64,000 bases of DNA from Leisingera caerulea DSM 24564 (GTDB lineage Bacteria; Pseudomonadota; Alphaproteobacteria; Rhodobacterales; Rhodobacteraceae). Positions 41,771 to 50,596 of this stretch are shown in pieces; position 1 is the stretch's first letter; each line of letters opens with the position of its first letter. The notes below the pieces were generated by a model, which saw nothing but the letters and a program-made list of their open reading frames with translations, made no database searches and was not told where the DNA came from. The DNA lies in NCBI RefSeq assembly GCF_000473325.1, contig NZ_KI421513.1:196717-260716 (forward strand), in the 5' to 3' direction. Made by a program: the position numbers and the translations under genes.

Positions 41771-43600
41771 TTATTCGGCAGGCGCGCGCTCTGCTGCCTT
41801 CTCACGCTGACCGTCGCGGAACAGCGCCTTGGCCAGCGAGATGCACATCAGGCCCATCACCATGGTGAACGGCAGGGCACCGATGATCATCGCGCTTTTC
41901 AGCGCTTCCATCGGGTCGGCCCCGCCATTCTGCTTGCCCGCGAACAGCAGGGTGCCGATCACGGCGGTCAGGATCAGGCCCCAGACGATCTTGTGCTTGT
42001 TGCCGATGTTCTGGTCGCCGCCGGACATGATGGTGTTCATCACCAGAATGCCGGAGTCCGCAGAGGTGACCAGGAAGGTCATGATCAGAACCACGCACAT
42101 GATGGTGATGCCGGACAGCAGGCCGCCGTCGATCATGCTTTGCAGCGTGACAAACAGCTTGGCAGTGTTGGAGGCGCCGATGATCGCACCCTCTGCTGCG
42201 CCGTTCAGTTCCAGGTCGATGGCGGTGCCGCCCAGGATGGTCATCCAGGCAAAGCAGACCAGCGCCGGGGCGAACACGCAGCCGATGATGAATTCACGCA
42301 CCGAGCGGCCGCGGGAAATGCGCGCCAGGAACAGGCCCACGAAGGGCGAGAACGCGATCCACCAGGCCCAGTAGAAGGTGGTCCAGCCTGCCTGCCAGCC
42401 GAACTGGCGCTGCGGCTCGCCTGCGGCATAGGCCGCTGACAGCACGTCGTCGGACAGGGCAGCCGCTTCGCCTTCCAGACCGGACTTGAAGCCTTCGAAG
42501 GAGCCCCAGGCGTTGGTGGCACCGCCGCGCAGAGCGTCGGCATAGGGGGCTGCCTCGGCCGGCAGTGCTGCCGAGAATTCAGCCGCGGATTGCGGGCCGA
42601 AAGCGCCAAAGCTCAGCGATGTGAAGTTCAGGATATAGTCCACAAAGGCGGAGGCGTAGGTGCTCATGGCGAACATGAAGGAGCCGAAGACCACAAAGGT
42701 CAGCAGCAGGATGATCGACAGCACCAGGTTCAGGTTCGACAGATACTTGACGCCGCGGCCGACGCCGGACACTGCCGAGATGATCGACAGGCCCATGATC
42801 GCGAACAGGCCGGCCAGCAGGCCAACGGTGCCCGGTGCAGGCGCGTCGCCGCTCATGTCCATCATCCATTCCATGCCGGTGATCGCGTAGAGGCCGTCCA
42901 CGAACTGCGACACGCCGAAACCGATGGTCACGGAGACGCCCAGGATGGTGGCGACAACGCCCAGCACGTCAACAACGTGGCCCAGGAAGCCGTTCATCAG
43001 CTTGCCGAACAGCGGCGTCAGCGCGGTGCGGATGGTCAGCGGCATGCCGCGGGTATAGGCGTAGTAGGCCAGCGACAGGCCGGTCACCACATAAATCGCC
43101 CAGGCGTGGAAGCCGTAGTGCAGGAAGGTGTAGCGGAAGCCGGACTGAATGGCCTCTTCGCTGTTTGCCGCGACATCCTGCGACAGCACCACCGGGTTGG
43201 ACCCCCACAGGCCCAGCGGCTCTGCGGTGGCGAAAACCATCAGGCCGACGCCCAGACCGGCGCCGAACATCATCGAGAACCAGGAGAAGTCCGAAAACTC
43301 CTTTTGCTCGCCCGGGGCCCCCATGATCCGCTTACCGGTTTGCGGCAGAGCGGCGACCACAAACAGGAAAAAGGCGAAGAAGCCGACGATGACGATGTAG
43401 AATGCGTTGAAATCCTCCAGAATGCGCCAGTTCAGGCTGCCCAGCACGCCAGTGGCGTTTGCCGGCCAAACCAGGGCCCAGAGCACCAGCGCGACCATGA
43501 TCCCCTTGCTGAGCAAGGCGATCTCGACGCTGTGCCCCTCGTAGAAGCCGCCGTTGGAGGTCTTAATCTCCAAATCGGTAAAAGGTTGCTTAATTGACAT
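41771..43600 (-). CDS. BCCT-family (betaine/choline/carnitine-type) transporter
   Basis: This 609-residue protein is read from the ATG at 43600 (MSIKQPFTDLEIKTSNGGFY). It has about twelve membrane helices. The family signature appears as FYWAWWIAFSPFVGLFLARI followed by SRGRSVREFI, and the sodium-site helix as FGAGLGVGLMVFATAEPL. These carriers import trimethylammonium or sulfonium solutes with Na+ or H+. It is the last gene of a catabolic operon, so uptake for nutrition rather than osmoprotection is likely. The substrate is not set by sequence alone; a betaine of a modified amino acid is one idea. Confidence 0.93.
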   Translation of the reverse strand: MSIKQPFTDLEIKTSNGGFYEGHSVEIALLSKGIMVALVLWALVWPANATGVLGSLNWRILEDFNAFYIVIVGFFAFFLFVVAALPQTGKRIMGAPGEQKEFSDFSWFSMMFGAGLGVGLMVFATAEPLGLWGSNPVVLSQDVAANSEEAIQSGFRYTFLHYGFHAWAIYVVTGLSLAYYAYTRGMPLTIRTALTPLFGKLMNGFLGHVVDVLGVVATILGVSVTIGFGVSQFVDGLYAITGMEWMMDMSGDAPAPGTVGLLAGLFAIMGLSIISAVSGVGRGVKYLSNLNLVLSIILLLTFVVFGSFMFAMSTYASAFVDYILNFTSLSFGAFGPQSAAEFSAALPAEAAPYADALRGGATNAWGSFEGFKSGLEGEAAALSDDVLSAAYAAGEPQRQFGWQAGWTTFYWAWWIAFSPFVGLFLARISRGRSVREFIIGCVFAPALVCFAWMTILGGTAIDLELNGAAEGAIIGASNTAKLFVTLQSMIDGGLLSGITIMCVVLIMTFLVTSADSGILVMNTIMSGGDQNIGNKHKIVWGLILTAVIGTLLFAGKQNGGADPMEALKSAMIIGALPFTMVMGLMCISLAKALFRDGQREKAAERAPAE

Positions 43601-43677
43601 GCGTTTCCTCCCGTTTCGCACGTGCCGCACCGTGGTGCGGAGTATCCGGCGGGTTGCGGTCCCGCCGGGGATTGGCG

Positions 43678-44688
43678 TCAGCCCATGAGAGCTTTGATCC
43701 TGTCCAGCGTTGCAACGCTGACCGCGACGCCTTGGTCACGGGCCCTGATCCGCTTGCCGCGGCGCCCGTCGCCCGGCACATGTGCGCCAGGCTGTGCCCG
43801 CACCGCTTCCACGATTCCGACCATTCCGGAACGAAATGTGTCATTTGATGTCGCAGCGGGGTCGATTGCGATAAACATTTGGCCGGTTTTCGGCGGGCCG
43901 CCCGCGGTGCCGGAGAACGGCGAGGCGTTGATGCCCAGGGTCGCACCGGTCAGTGCGGCGGCCATTATTTCGGTCAGCAGCGCGACGCTAACGCCCTTAT
44001 ACCCGCCCGACGGCGCCATGGAGCCCTTGAGGCCCGCGTCCGGATCGGTGGTCGGGTTGCCGTCAGCATCCAGCGCCCAGCCCAGTGGGATCTCCTTGCC
44101 CTCGCGGGCGTGTTTCATCACTTCGCTCTTGGCGATGGTGCTGGCGCTCTGGTCGATCAGCAGTTCCGGCTCGCCGTCCTCGCCCGGCACCGCGACCGAG
44201 AACGGGTTGGTGCCGACAACCGGCTTGCTGCCGCCCGACGGGGCAATCGAGGCCGGCGCGTTGGTAAAGCCCAGCCCCACCAGCCCGGCGCGGGCCAGGC
44301 GGGCGGTGTGGTAGCCGAGAACGCCGCAGTTATAGCTGTTGCGGATGGCCAGAACCGCGATGCCCTGCTCGCGGGCTGCCGGGATCAGCGCCTCAAAGCC
44401 TGCGTCGATGGCCGGATGCGCGAACCCTGTGGCCGCGTCCACGGAAATGACGCCGGGACGCGGGCGGGCCAGCGCGGGCGACGCCTGCCCGTCCACCTTG
44501 CCGCACTGCACATGCTCCGCGTAGATCGGGATATAAGCGAGGCCATGGCTGGCCACCCCGTCGGCCTCTGTCGCTGCGGTGGCAACCGCCAGCGGGCGGG
44601 CATTCGCCTCGGATGTGCCCGCAGCCACCAGGGCGCGGAAGGACAGGTCCTCGATCTCGTCAAGGGTCAGGATTTGGGTTTCGGTCAT
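43678..44688 (-). CDS. Ldh_2 (malate/L-lactate dehydrogenase) family oxidoreductase
   Basis: This 336-residue protein is read from the ATG at 44688 (MTETQILTLDEIEDLSFRAL). Typical features are ATEADGVASHGL (SHG motif), APSGGSKPVVGTNPFSVAVP and GGYKGVSVALLTEIMAAALTG. The family uses NAD(P)H in an unusual non-Rossmann fold and includes ureidoglycolate, sulfolactate and delta1-pyrroline/piperideine-2-carboxylate enzymes. Within this operon it may reduce or oxidise an amino-acid-derived intermediate. It lies 13 bases after the DUF3726 gene. Confidence 0.88.
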   Translation of the reverse strand: MTETQILTLDEIEDLSFRALVAAGTSEANARPLAVATAATEADGVASHGLAYIPIYAEHVQCGKVDGQASPALARPRPGVISVDAATGFAHPAIDAGFEALIPAAREQGIAVLAIRNSYNCGVLGYHTARLARAGLVGLGFTNAPASIAPSGGSKPVVGTNPFSVAVPGEDGEPELLIDQSASTIAKSEVMKHAREGKEIPLGWALDADGNPTTDPDAGLKGSMAPSGGYKGVSVALLTEIMAAALTGATLGINASPFSGTAGGPPKTGQMFIAIDPAATSNDTFRSGMVGIVEAVRAQPGAHVPGDGRRGKRIRARDQGVAVSVATLDRIKALMG

Positions 44689-44701
44689 GTATGGGGCCTC
44701 T

Positions 44702-45331
44702 TCAGTCGTTGTCCGACAGCCCGGCGCCGGCGCCCAGAAGGCGCGACTCCTCGGTGGCCGGAGCGTAGGTTTTATGGGCAAACTGGTTGAGCGCGGCCCA
44801 GGCCGCCTCTTCCGGCTCAGCGCGGGTGCGGCCCGGCTTCGGGTTTGAAACGATGCCCGCGGCACGGATGGTCATCAGAGCGGCGGCCTCAGGCAAAACG
44901 CCTTCGCATTGCAACCCGGCCCCATCGGTGACGGCTTGAAAGCCCTCGCCCTCGACGGTGACGCAGGTATCAAGCTGGCGGGCGGCCATCGCGGCAAACG
45001 GCAGGATCATTGCGGGCTGGGCAACAGGTCCAATTGTCCGTGGCGTGTTCCGCAACTGCACCGCGCAGTCCGACAGAACCGCGCCGGTTCCCAGCGGGCA
45101 CAGCGGCGCTTGGGATTGCCAGTCACCGTCCAGAGACCGCGGCAGGTGGCGCGATAGCTCAGCCGCAAAGCCGGCCCGCAGCAGCCCGGCCAGCACAGCC
45201 GCGCCGTCCAGCCCCTGCGCGCACAGCCAGCGGGTAGCCTTGGCAGCCTCCTCGGCCAAGCCCCAGTCATAGCCGGCCCCGCGGGCGGCGCGTTTGGCGG
45301 TGGCTTCCACTTCGTTCAGTGCATAGCTCAT
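44702..45331 (-). CDS. DUF3726 family protein
   Basis: This 209-residue protein is read from the ATG at 45331, overlapping the previous gene by 4 bases (ATGA). The start MSYALNEVEATAKRAARGAG and the phrase AKATRWLCAQGLDG match DUF3726, a small alphaproteobacterial family of unknown function. The rest is alanine-rich with no known catalytic motif. Tight coupling suggests that it acts with the 562-residue protein encoded just upstream. Confidence 0.75.
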   Translation of the reverse strand: MSYALNEVEATAKRAARGAGYDWGLAEEAAKATRWLCAQGLDGAAVLAGLLRAGFAAELSRHLPRSLDGDWQSQAPLCPLGTGAVLSDCAVQLRNTPRTIGPVAQPAMILPFAAMAARQLDTCVTVEGEGFQAVTDGAGLQCEGVLPEAAALMTIRAAGIVSNPKPGRTRAEPEEAAWAALNQFAHKTYAPATEESRLLGAGAGLSDND

Positions 45332-47016
45332 TGGTCTGCCTCCGGGTACACCCACAAGTCCGCGTTGGCGGTGGTCAGGTCTTCGGGGTAAGGCGCGCCC
45401 GCATACATGCAAATCCGCACCCAGCGGTCGGAGCGCGGGTCGAAATGGGTGGCCCCGAAAAACGACAGCTTGGCCCGCAGCATGTCGACCGGCAGCACGC
45501 GGTTGCTGATGGTGTTGCTGCGGATCTCGCCATAAGGCGCGACCTGGCTCATCTGCGCGCGGCGCACGGTATGGCGGTGCTCCGGATGGCGCAGCAGGAA
45601 GGCCGCAACCGGCTGTTCACCGTCCCACTCTGCCAGCGCGGCATGGGCCGCCGCCGCGTCGCGGGCCGGGGCCAGCGGCTGCTCGTAGTTGGCAATCGGC
45701 TCGTCGAACCGCTCGCCCATGCGCGGCTCCAGCTTCTCCTCCGAGACATACCAGGCGCGGGCGCAGTTCTCCTTGGCCGTCCAATCCAGCTCCAGCGCCC
45801 AGCCAAAACTGTCCTCGATCAGGCTGCGGACCTGTGCAACCGGCATCGCGCCGTTGATCACAAAGGCCTGTTTGTTGCTGTCTGCCATGCAGTCCGACAG
45901 CCCGTCCACCAGCTCTGCATAGGGTTCCAGGATCAGCGAAGCCGCCAGTTCCTGCCCTTCCAGGCTCAGCTCCGCCTCGCTCCAGCGGATCAGTCGGTCC
46001 CAGGGGTGATCGTTGAGCAGATCATCTGCCGCGGCCCAGGCTGCCAGTTGGTCGAGATCCTTGCGCAGGCTTGCCAGCTTTTCGATCTGCACCGGATGTT
46101 CGGAGTGCCAGCGGGCCGCGGACAGTTCGCTCCGCCGCAGTATCCGGCGGAAGCAGGCGGCCTCGTCGCTGGAAGCCGTCTGAACCGAGCGCACCCGGGC
46201 AATCGCCTCTTCCCGCGCCATGATCCAGTTGTTGAACAGCACCGGGTGGTTGACGATGTAGGGCGCCATGCCAAGGCCGGTGGAATTGCCGATGCCCAGC
46301 CGCCGCGCGGTTTCCGGCGCCAGCGGCACGGCGTTTTCGCCGCCCTTGGCGCGGGCCATATGCTCCACCAGATCACGGACAAAGACACGGGTCAGGTAGA
46401 CCGACAGCATCTCTGCCTGGAACGGCGCGTTAAGTTCGGGGCGGTCTGCGATGGCTTCGCGGTCCGCAGCGCCCAGCTTGCCGGAGCCGTAGACGGCGGT
46501 GGTGCGCATCAGATAGCCGACAGCCTCCACCTGGTCCGGGTCAGGCTGCCGGCCTTGCGACAGCGCATCGATGAAATGCGCCCACAGCCGCACAGAGCGG
46601 TTGGCGCGGGAGACAGACAGGGACTTATCGTTGACCCGGCCCGCCTCCTGGTACGGCACGTTCTTCGAGAGCCGCTCAATGTCGTCATCCCTTGGCACCC
46701 CGTCGAACAGGGTGAAGGTCGCATCCCAGGCGGTGGCGATCACCCGGTCCGAGCGCATTTCCGGCGGCAGGTCGTGGGCGAAGGCAATCAGGGAGTAAGT
46801 CCGCGCAGGGCCGGTGGCAGTATAGACCGCCACCCCGACGCCCTTGGCATTGATATCGAACTTGGGGCGCGCAAAGCTCCAGTTTTCCCGCGCCATGCGG
46901 CGCGTCAGCACCCGCATGAAGCTGAGGCGGCACTGATGCAAGGAGCCGAGCCGGCTGAGGCGCATCACCTGTGCCGGATCCCGTCGTGATATCGTTGTCT
47001 GCGCGGTTGTTTCCAT
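45328..47016 (-). CDS. 562-residue protein of unknown function in BCCT operon
   Basis: I do not recognise a family. The protein begins METTAQTTISRRDPAQVMRL. It has no signal peptide or membrane helix and is rich in conserved-looking aromatic and charged blocks (ENWSFARPKFDINAKGVG, GIGNSTGLGMAPYIVNHPVL). The asparagine- and glycine-rich segment at about 245-265 could be a ligand site. It starts 3 bases before the dipeptidase-like stop and overlaps DUF3726, so it belongs firmly to the operon. Being cytoplasmic, long and surrounded by enzymes, it may be a catalytic subunit of a new type. Confidence 0.65.
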   Translation of the reverse strand: METTAQTTISRRDPAQVMRLSRLGSLHQCRLSFMRVLTRRMARENWSFARPKFDINAKGVGVAVYTATGPARTYSLIAFAHDLPPEMRSDRVIATAWDATFTLFDGVPRDDDIERLSKNVPYQEAGRVNDKSLSVSRANRSVRLWAHFIDALSQGRQPDPDQVEAVGYLMRTTAVYGSGKLGAADREAIADRPELNAPFQAEMLSVYLTRVFVRDLVEHMARAKGGENAVPLAPETARRLGIGNSTGLGMAPYIVNHPVLFNNWIMAREEAIARVRSVQTASSDEAACFRRILRRSELSAARWHSEHPVQIEKLASLRKDLDQLAAWAAADDLLNDHPWDRLIRWSEAELSLEGQELAASLILEPYAELVDGLSDCMADSNKQAFVINGAMPVAQVRSLIEDSFGWALELDWTAKENCARAWYVSEEKLEPRMGERFDEPIANYEQPLAPARDAAAAHAALAEWDGEQPVAAFLLRHPEHRHTVRRAQMSQVAPYGEIRSNTISNRVLPVDMLRAKLSFFGATHFDPRSDRWVRICMYAGAPYPEDLTTANADLWVYPEADQ

Positions 47017-47019
47017 GAC

Positions 47020-48003
47020 CTATCCCTTTGGGCCAAAGTTTTCGGCAAAGAACCGGTACCAGTTCCCGCCCATGATGCCGCTGACCTCGTCATCGTTCAT
47101 GCCCGTCGCGCGAAGGCCGTCTTCGATGTTTCCAAAGTCGCGGTTGTCGTTGAACCAGCTGGGCATTGCCGGGAAGCCCGGCGCGGCGGCTGATCCTTCG
47201 CCGTAGTCGATTTCCTTGGTCCAGCGGCCAACGCGCATCCATTCCACGACGCTGTCGGGCTGGTCCTGGCAGAGGTCGGTGCCGATGCCGAGGTGTTCCA
47301 CCCCGTATTTGTCAGCGGTGCGGGCAATCATCTCGCAGAAGCTTTGCAGGGTGCAGTCCGATTTATCCTTGAGGTGGTGGGGATAGACCGAGAAGCCCAT
47401 CATGCCGCCGTGGCCAGTCACCGCGCGGATCACATCGTCCTTCTTGTTGCGCAGCGCGGGCGACCATTCATGCGGGTTGGCATGGGTGATAGCGATGGGG
47501 CGGGTGGAAATCTCCGCCGCCTCGATGGTGGAGCGGTCGGCGGAATGGCTCATGTCCACGACCAGGCCCACCCGGTTCATCTCCTTGATCACCTGACGCC
47601 CCATGCGGGTGATGCCGGTGTCCTCATCCTCGTAACAGCCGGTCGCCAGCAGCGACTGGTTGTTGTAGGTGAGCTGCATGAAACGGGCGCCCAGGGTGTG
47701 CAGGATCTCGATCAGGCCGATGTCGTCTTCCATCGGCGAAGGGTTCTGGAAGCCGAAGAACACCGCGGTGCGGCCGGTTTCGCGGGCCTTGCTGATGTCG
47801 CTGGCCCACTGCCCCTTCATGATCAGGTCCGGATACTGCTCGAACCAGCGGTTCCACTTCTCGAAGTTCAGAACCGTCTCGCGGAAGTTCTCATGATAGG
47901 CAATCGTGACATGAATCGCGTCCACGCCGCCCTCGCGCAGCTGGCGGAAGATCTTTTCCGACCAGTTGGCATATTGCAGGCAGTCGATACGGTATCCGGT
48001 CAT
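47020..48003 (-). CDS. M19 (membrane dipeptidase) homologue with altered metal site
   Basis: This 328-residue TIM-barrel protein is recognisable by LGARFMQLTYNNQSLLATGC, MNRVGLVVDMSHSADRST, ITHANPHEWSPALRNK and LGIGTDLCQD. The usual N-terminal metal motif DGHND is replaced by IDCLQY, and the bridging glutamate (GVEGG type) by GFQNPSPMED. Only the distal His, His and Asp remain. I recall the same pattern in the dipeptidase-like protein of pseudomonad glycine-betaine clusters, so this looks like a distinct subfamily rather than decay. It has no signal peptide and is likely cytoplasmic. Dipeptide hydrolysis is doubtful. Confidence 0.85.
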   Translation of the reverse strand: MTGYRIDCLQYANWSEKIFRQLREGGVDAIHVTIAYHENFRETVLNFEKWNRWFEQYPDLIMKGQWASDISKARETGRTAVFFGFQNPSPMEDDIGLIEILHTLGARFMQLTYNNQSLLATGCYEDEDTGITRMGRQVIKEMNRVGLVVDMSHSADRSTIEAAEISTRPIAITHANPHEWSPALRNKKDDVIRAVTGHGGMMGFSVYPHHLKDKSDCTLQSFCEMIARTADKYGVEHLGIGTDLCQDQPDSVVEWMRVGRWTKEIDYGEGSAAAPGFPAMPSWFNDNRDFGNIEDGLRATGMNDDEVSGIMGGNWYRFFAENFGPKG

Positions 48004-48027
48004 TCAAGCACCTCGATTTTTAAAGGT

Positions 48028-48069
48028 CAGCGCCCGTCCCAAGTGTTTGCGGGGGCAGGACGGGCGCTG
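48028..48069 (-). terminator. Hairpin between the aldehyde dehydrogenase and dipeptidase-like genes
   Basis: CAGCGCCCGTCC and GGACGGGCGCTG pair perfectly over 12 bases with an 18-base loop. It lies inside the operon, 47 bases after the first gene, and no T-run follows. It may reduce read-through or protect the upstream mRNA. Confidence 0.55.
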
Positions 48070-48116
48070 GATCCGGCGTTTCGCCGGAAAAGTTCAGGCC
48101 GAGCGGCTGGCGGGCA

Positions 48117-49562
48117 TCAGACCGGTTTGCCGGCGCTGATATAGGCGGTCTTGACGGTGGTGTAGAACTCCGCCGCCGCCTTGCCCTGCTCGCGCGGGCC
48201 ATAAGAGCTGTCGCCGCGGCCGCCGAAGGGCACGTGGTAGTCGGTGCCTGCGGTCGGCAGGTTGACGGTGACAACACCGGTGCGCGCGTTGCGGCGGAAA
48301 TGGGTGGCGCGGGCCAGCGACTGGGTCACGATGCCCGAGGTCAGGCCGAAGTTGGTGTCGTTGACCACCGCCAGCGCCTCGTCATAGCTGCCGACCTTGA
48401 TCACGCTCGTCAGCGGCGCAAACATTTCCTCGCGGTTGATGCGCATGTCGTTGGTGGTATTCAGGAACACGCCGGGGGACATGTAAAAGCCCTCGTGCGG
48501 CATTTCCAAACGCTGGCCGCCGCAGGCCAGTTCGGCGCCTTCGGATTTGCCAAGGTCAGCATAGGCCAGGTTCTCGTTCAGCTGCTGCTCGCTGACCACC
48601 GGCCCCATCTGCACGCCCTCTTCCAGCGCGTGGCCCACTTTCATGGCCTGTGCCCCGGCGACAAGCTTGTCGACAAAGGCGTCATGAACAGCCGCGTGGA
48701 CCACGAGCCGGGAGGAAGCGGTGCATTTCTGGCCAGTGCCGCCGAAGGCGCCGCCCAGCGCCAGGGTGACGGCCAGATCCAGGTCAGCGTCGTCCATGAC
48801 GGCCAGCGCGTTCTTGGAGCCCATCTCCATCTGCACCTTGGTCAGGTTCTGGATGGCGGCGGCGGCAATGCCTTTGCCGACCGGCACCGAGCCGGTGAAG
48901 GAGATCGCGTTCACCTTGGGGCTTTCGACCAGGCGCTGGCCGATGGAACGGCCGGAGCCCATGACCAGCGAGAACAGGCCCTTGGGGATGTCCTGCTTGG
49001 CGATGATCTCAGTCAGGGCCACGGCAGAGGCCGGGGTGATGTTAGCCGGTTTCCAGACCACCGCGTTGCCGTAGCAGAGCGCCGGCGCGATTTTCCAAGA
49101 TGCGGTTGCGGTCGGGAAGTTCCAGGGCGAGATGATCGCCACCACGCCCACGGCCTCGCGGCGCACGTCCACCTCAATGTCGGGGCGCACGGAGTCGGCG
49201 TTTTCGCCGATCTGGCGCAGGCATTCGGCGGCGTAATAGGTGAAGAACTGGCCGGCGCGGTAGACTTCGCCCTTGCCCTCGGCCAGCGGCTTGCCTTCTT
49301 CGCGGCTCAGCAGCGTGCCCAGCTCCTCGGCGCGGGACATCAGCTCATTGCCGATGTTCATCAGCACCGCCTGCTTGCGCTCCAGCCCGTAAGCGGCCCA
49401 TTCGGCCTGCGCTTTCTGCGCCTGGTCCAGCGTTGCCTCCAGCTGATCGGCGCTGGCCTGGGCAAACATGCCGACCAGATCGCTCAGATCCGAAGGGTTG
49501 CGGTTTTCGATTTCGCTTTCGCCAGCCAGCCATTCGCCGGCAATCAGGTTCAGTTTGGTCAC
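48117..49562 (-). CDS. Aldehyde dehydrogenase (2,5-dioxovalerate / alpha-ketoglutarate semialdehyde type)
   Basis: This 481-residue protein starts at GTG 49562 (TKLNLIAGEWLAG follows), the family's usual N-terminus; longer starts would run into the divergent LysR gene. The cofactor and active-site motifs are AIISPWNFPTATASWKIAPA, FTGSVPVGKGI, MEMGSKNALAVMDDAD with the general-base Glu, and TGQKCTASSRLVV with the catalytic Cys. The overall pattern is nearest to alpha-ketoglutarate semialdehyde dehydrogenases, which feed hydroxyproline and sugar acid breakdown into the TCA cycle. It is the first gene of the operon. Confidence 0.88.
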   Translation of the reverse strand: MTKLNLIAGEWLAGESEIENRNPSDLSDLVGMFAQASADQLEATLDQAQKAQAEWAAYGLERKQAVLMNIGNELMSRAEELGTLLSREEGKPLAEGKGEVYRAGQFFTYYAAECLRQIGENADSVRPDIEVDVRREAVGVVAIISPWNFPTATASWKIAPALCYGNAVVWKPANITPASAVALTEIIAKQDIPKGLFSLVMGSGRSIGQRLVESPKVNAISFTGSVPVGKGIAAAAIQNLTKVQMEMGSKNALAVMDDADLDLAVTLALGGAFGGTGQKCTASSRLVVHAAVHDAFVDKLVAGAQAMKVGHALEEGVQMGPVVSEQQLNENLAYADLGKSEGAELACGGQRLEMPHEGFYMSPGVFLNTTNDMRINREEMFAPLTSVIKVGSYDEALAVVNDTNFGLTSGIVTQSLARATHFRRNARTGVVTVNLPTAGTDYHVPFGGRGDSSYGPREQGKAAAEFYTTVKTAYISAGKPV

Positions 49563-49647
49563 GGAGAAGCCCCAGATGCTGAAATTCAGGTTTGCAGCAG
49601 GATGGACTTCCGCCCCCGCATCAGTCAAACTCAATAAACTGAACGTA

Positions 49648-49666
49648 ACTTCAACAATTCTGAAGT
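49648..49666. promoter_or_regulatory. LysR-type operator (T-N11-A palindrome)
   Basis: ACTTCA-N7-TGAAGT is a 19-base palindrome containing the T-N11-A core. It lies directly before the LysR start (49668), about 85 bases from the aldehyde dehydrogenase start. It is well placed for control of both directions. Confidence 0.6.
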
Positions 49667-49667
49667 C

Positions 49668-50555
49668 ATGGCCTTGAAGATTGAAATGCTGCGCGTCTTT
49701 TGCACCGTGGCGCAGACCGGGAACCTGTCTGAGGCTGCGAACCGGCTGGGCCGGACCCAATCGGCTGTTTCCATGACGCTCAAGCAGATGGAGGACCATC
49801 TGGGCAAGAAGCTGTTCGAGGGCGAGCGCAAGAGCCAGCTGTCGCCGCTAGGCGAGCAAGTCTTTGAGCTGGCCCAGAAACAGGTGCGCCGCTTCGACCA
49901 GACGGTGCAAAGCATCGAGATGGCGGCGGAGGCGACCCACGGGCTGATCCGCATCGTGTCGGTGCCATCGGTGGCTGCGCTGGTGTTCCCGGCGGTGCTG
50001 GAGCATCTGACCGCCCGCTTCCCGGGTCTCAAGGTCGAACTGCGCGACACCGACACCCAGCAGGTTCTGGACGCATTGGCCGAAGGCAAGGCGGATATCG
50101 GCATCGCCTCCGGCTATCATCCGCTGAACGGGGTCAAGGCGGTGCCGCTGTTCGAGGACCGCTTTGGCCTGGTCTGCTCTGCCGATCACCCGCTGCTGCT
50201 GCAGGAACGGCCGCCGGCGATCGCTGACGTTACCGGGGCCGGTTTTGTCCGCAACGCCCTGTGCGGCCTGATCCGCAACGAGCGCTTTGTCGAGGCCAGC
50301 AGCTCAGCCGATGTGACGATTCACAACACCCACTCGCTGATCACCATGGTCCGGACCGGGAAATGGGTGACGGTGCTGCCGCAGACCGTGGCCCGGTTCA
50401 TGCCGGAAACCACCGCCTTCCGCCCCATTGCTGACTTGCCGGACAAACGGGAGGTCTACCTCTACCAGCGCGACCGCTCCCGGTTTGCGGCCCTGACTGA
50501 GGAATGCAGCAGCTTCATCCAGTCGTGCGACCTGTCACCGGACCTGGCCGGATAA
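49668..50555 (+). CDS. LysR-family regulator of the BCCT operon
   Basis: This is a 295-residue LysR protein. The helix-turn-helix is at about 5-62 (LSEAANRLGRTQSAVSMTLKQME). The effector domain has VDLRDTDTQQ-like and GYHPLNGVKAVPLFEDRFGLV segments. It is divergent from the six-gene operon and probably controls it with a breakdown intermediate as inducer. A second start at 49686 is possible because the operator touches the first. Confidence 0.9.
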   Translation: MALKIEMLRVFCTVAQTGNLSEAANRLGRTQSAVSMTLKQMEDHLGKKLFEGERKSQLSPLGEQVFELAQKQVRRFDQTVQSIEMAAEATHGLIRIVSVPSVAALVFPAVLEHLTARFPGLKVELRDTDTQQVLDALAEGKADIGIASGYHPLNGVKAVPLFEDRFGLVCSADHPLLLQERPPAIADVTGAGFVRNALCGLIRNERFVEASSSADVTIHNTHSLITMVRTGKWVTVLPQTVARFMPETTAFRPIADLPDKREVYLYQRDRSRFAALTEECSSFIQSCDLSPDLAG

Positions 50556-50596
50556 CCGCGCGCCTGCGTCCCGCCGCCGGGCAGGCCCGCCGCGCG

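Noticed and set aside
41771..49562. Glycine betaine/choline catabolism cluster (gbcAB, dgcAB)
   Set aside because: The BCCT and M19-like genes recall that cluster, but Rieske demethylase, dimethylglycine dehydrogenase and sarcosine oxidase genes are absent from the window.
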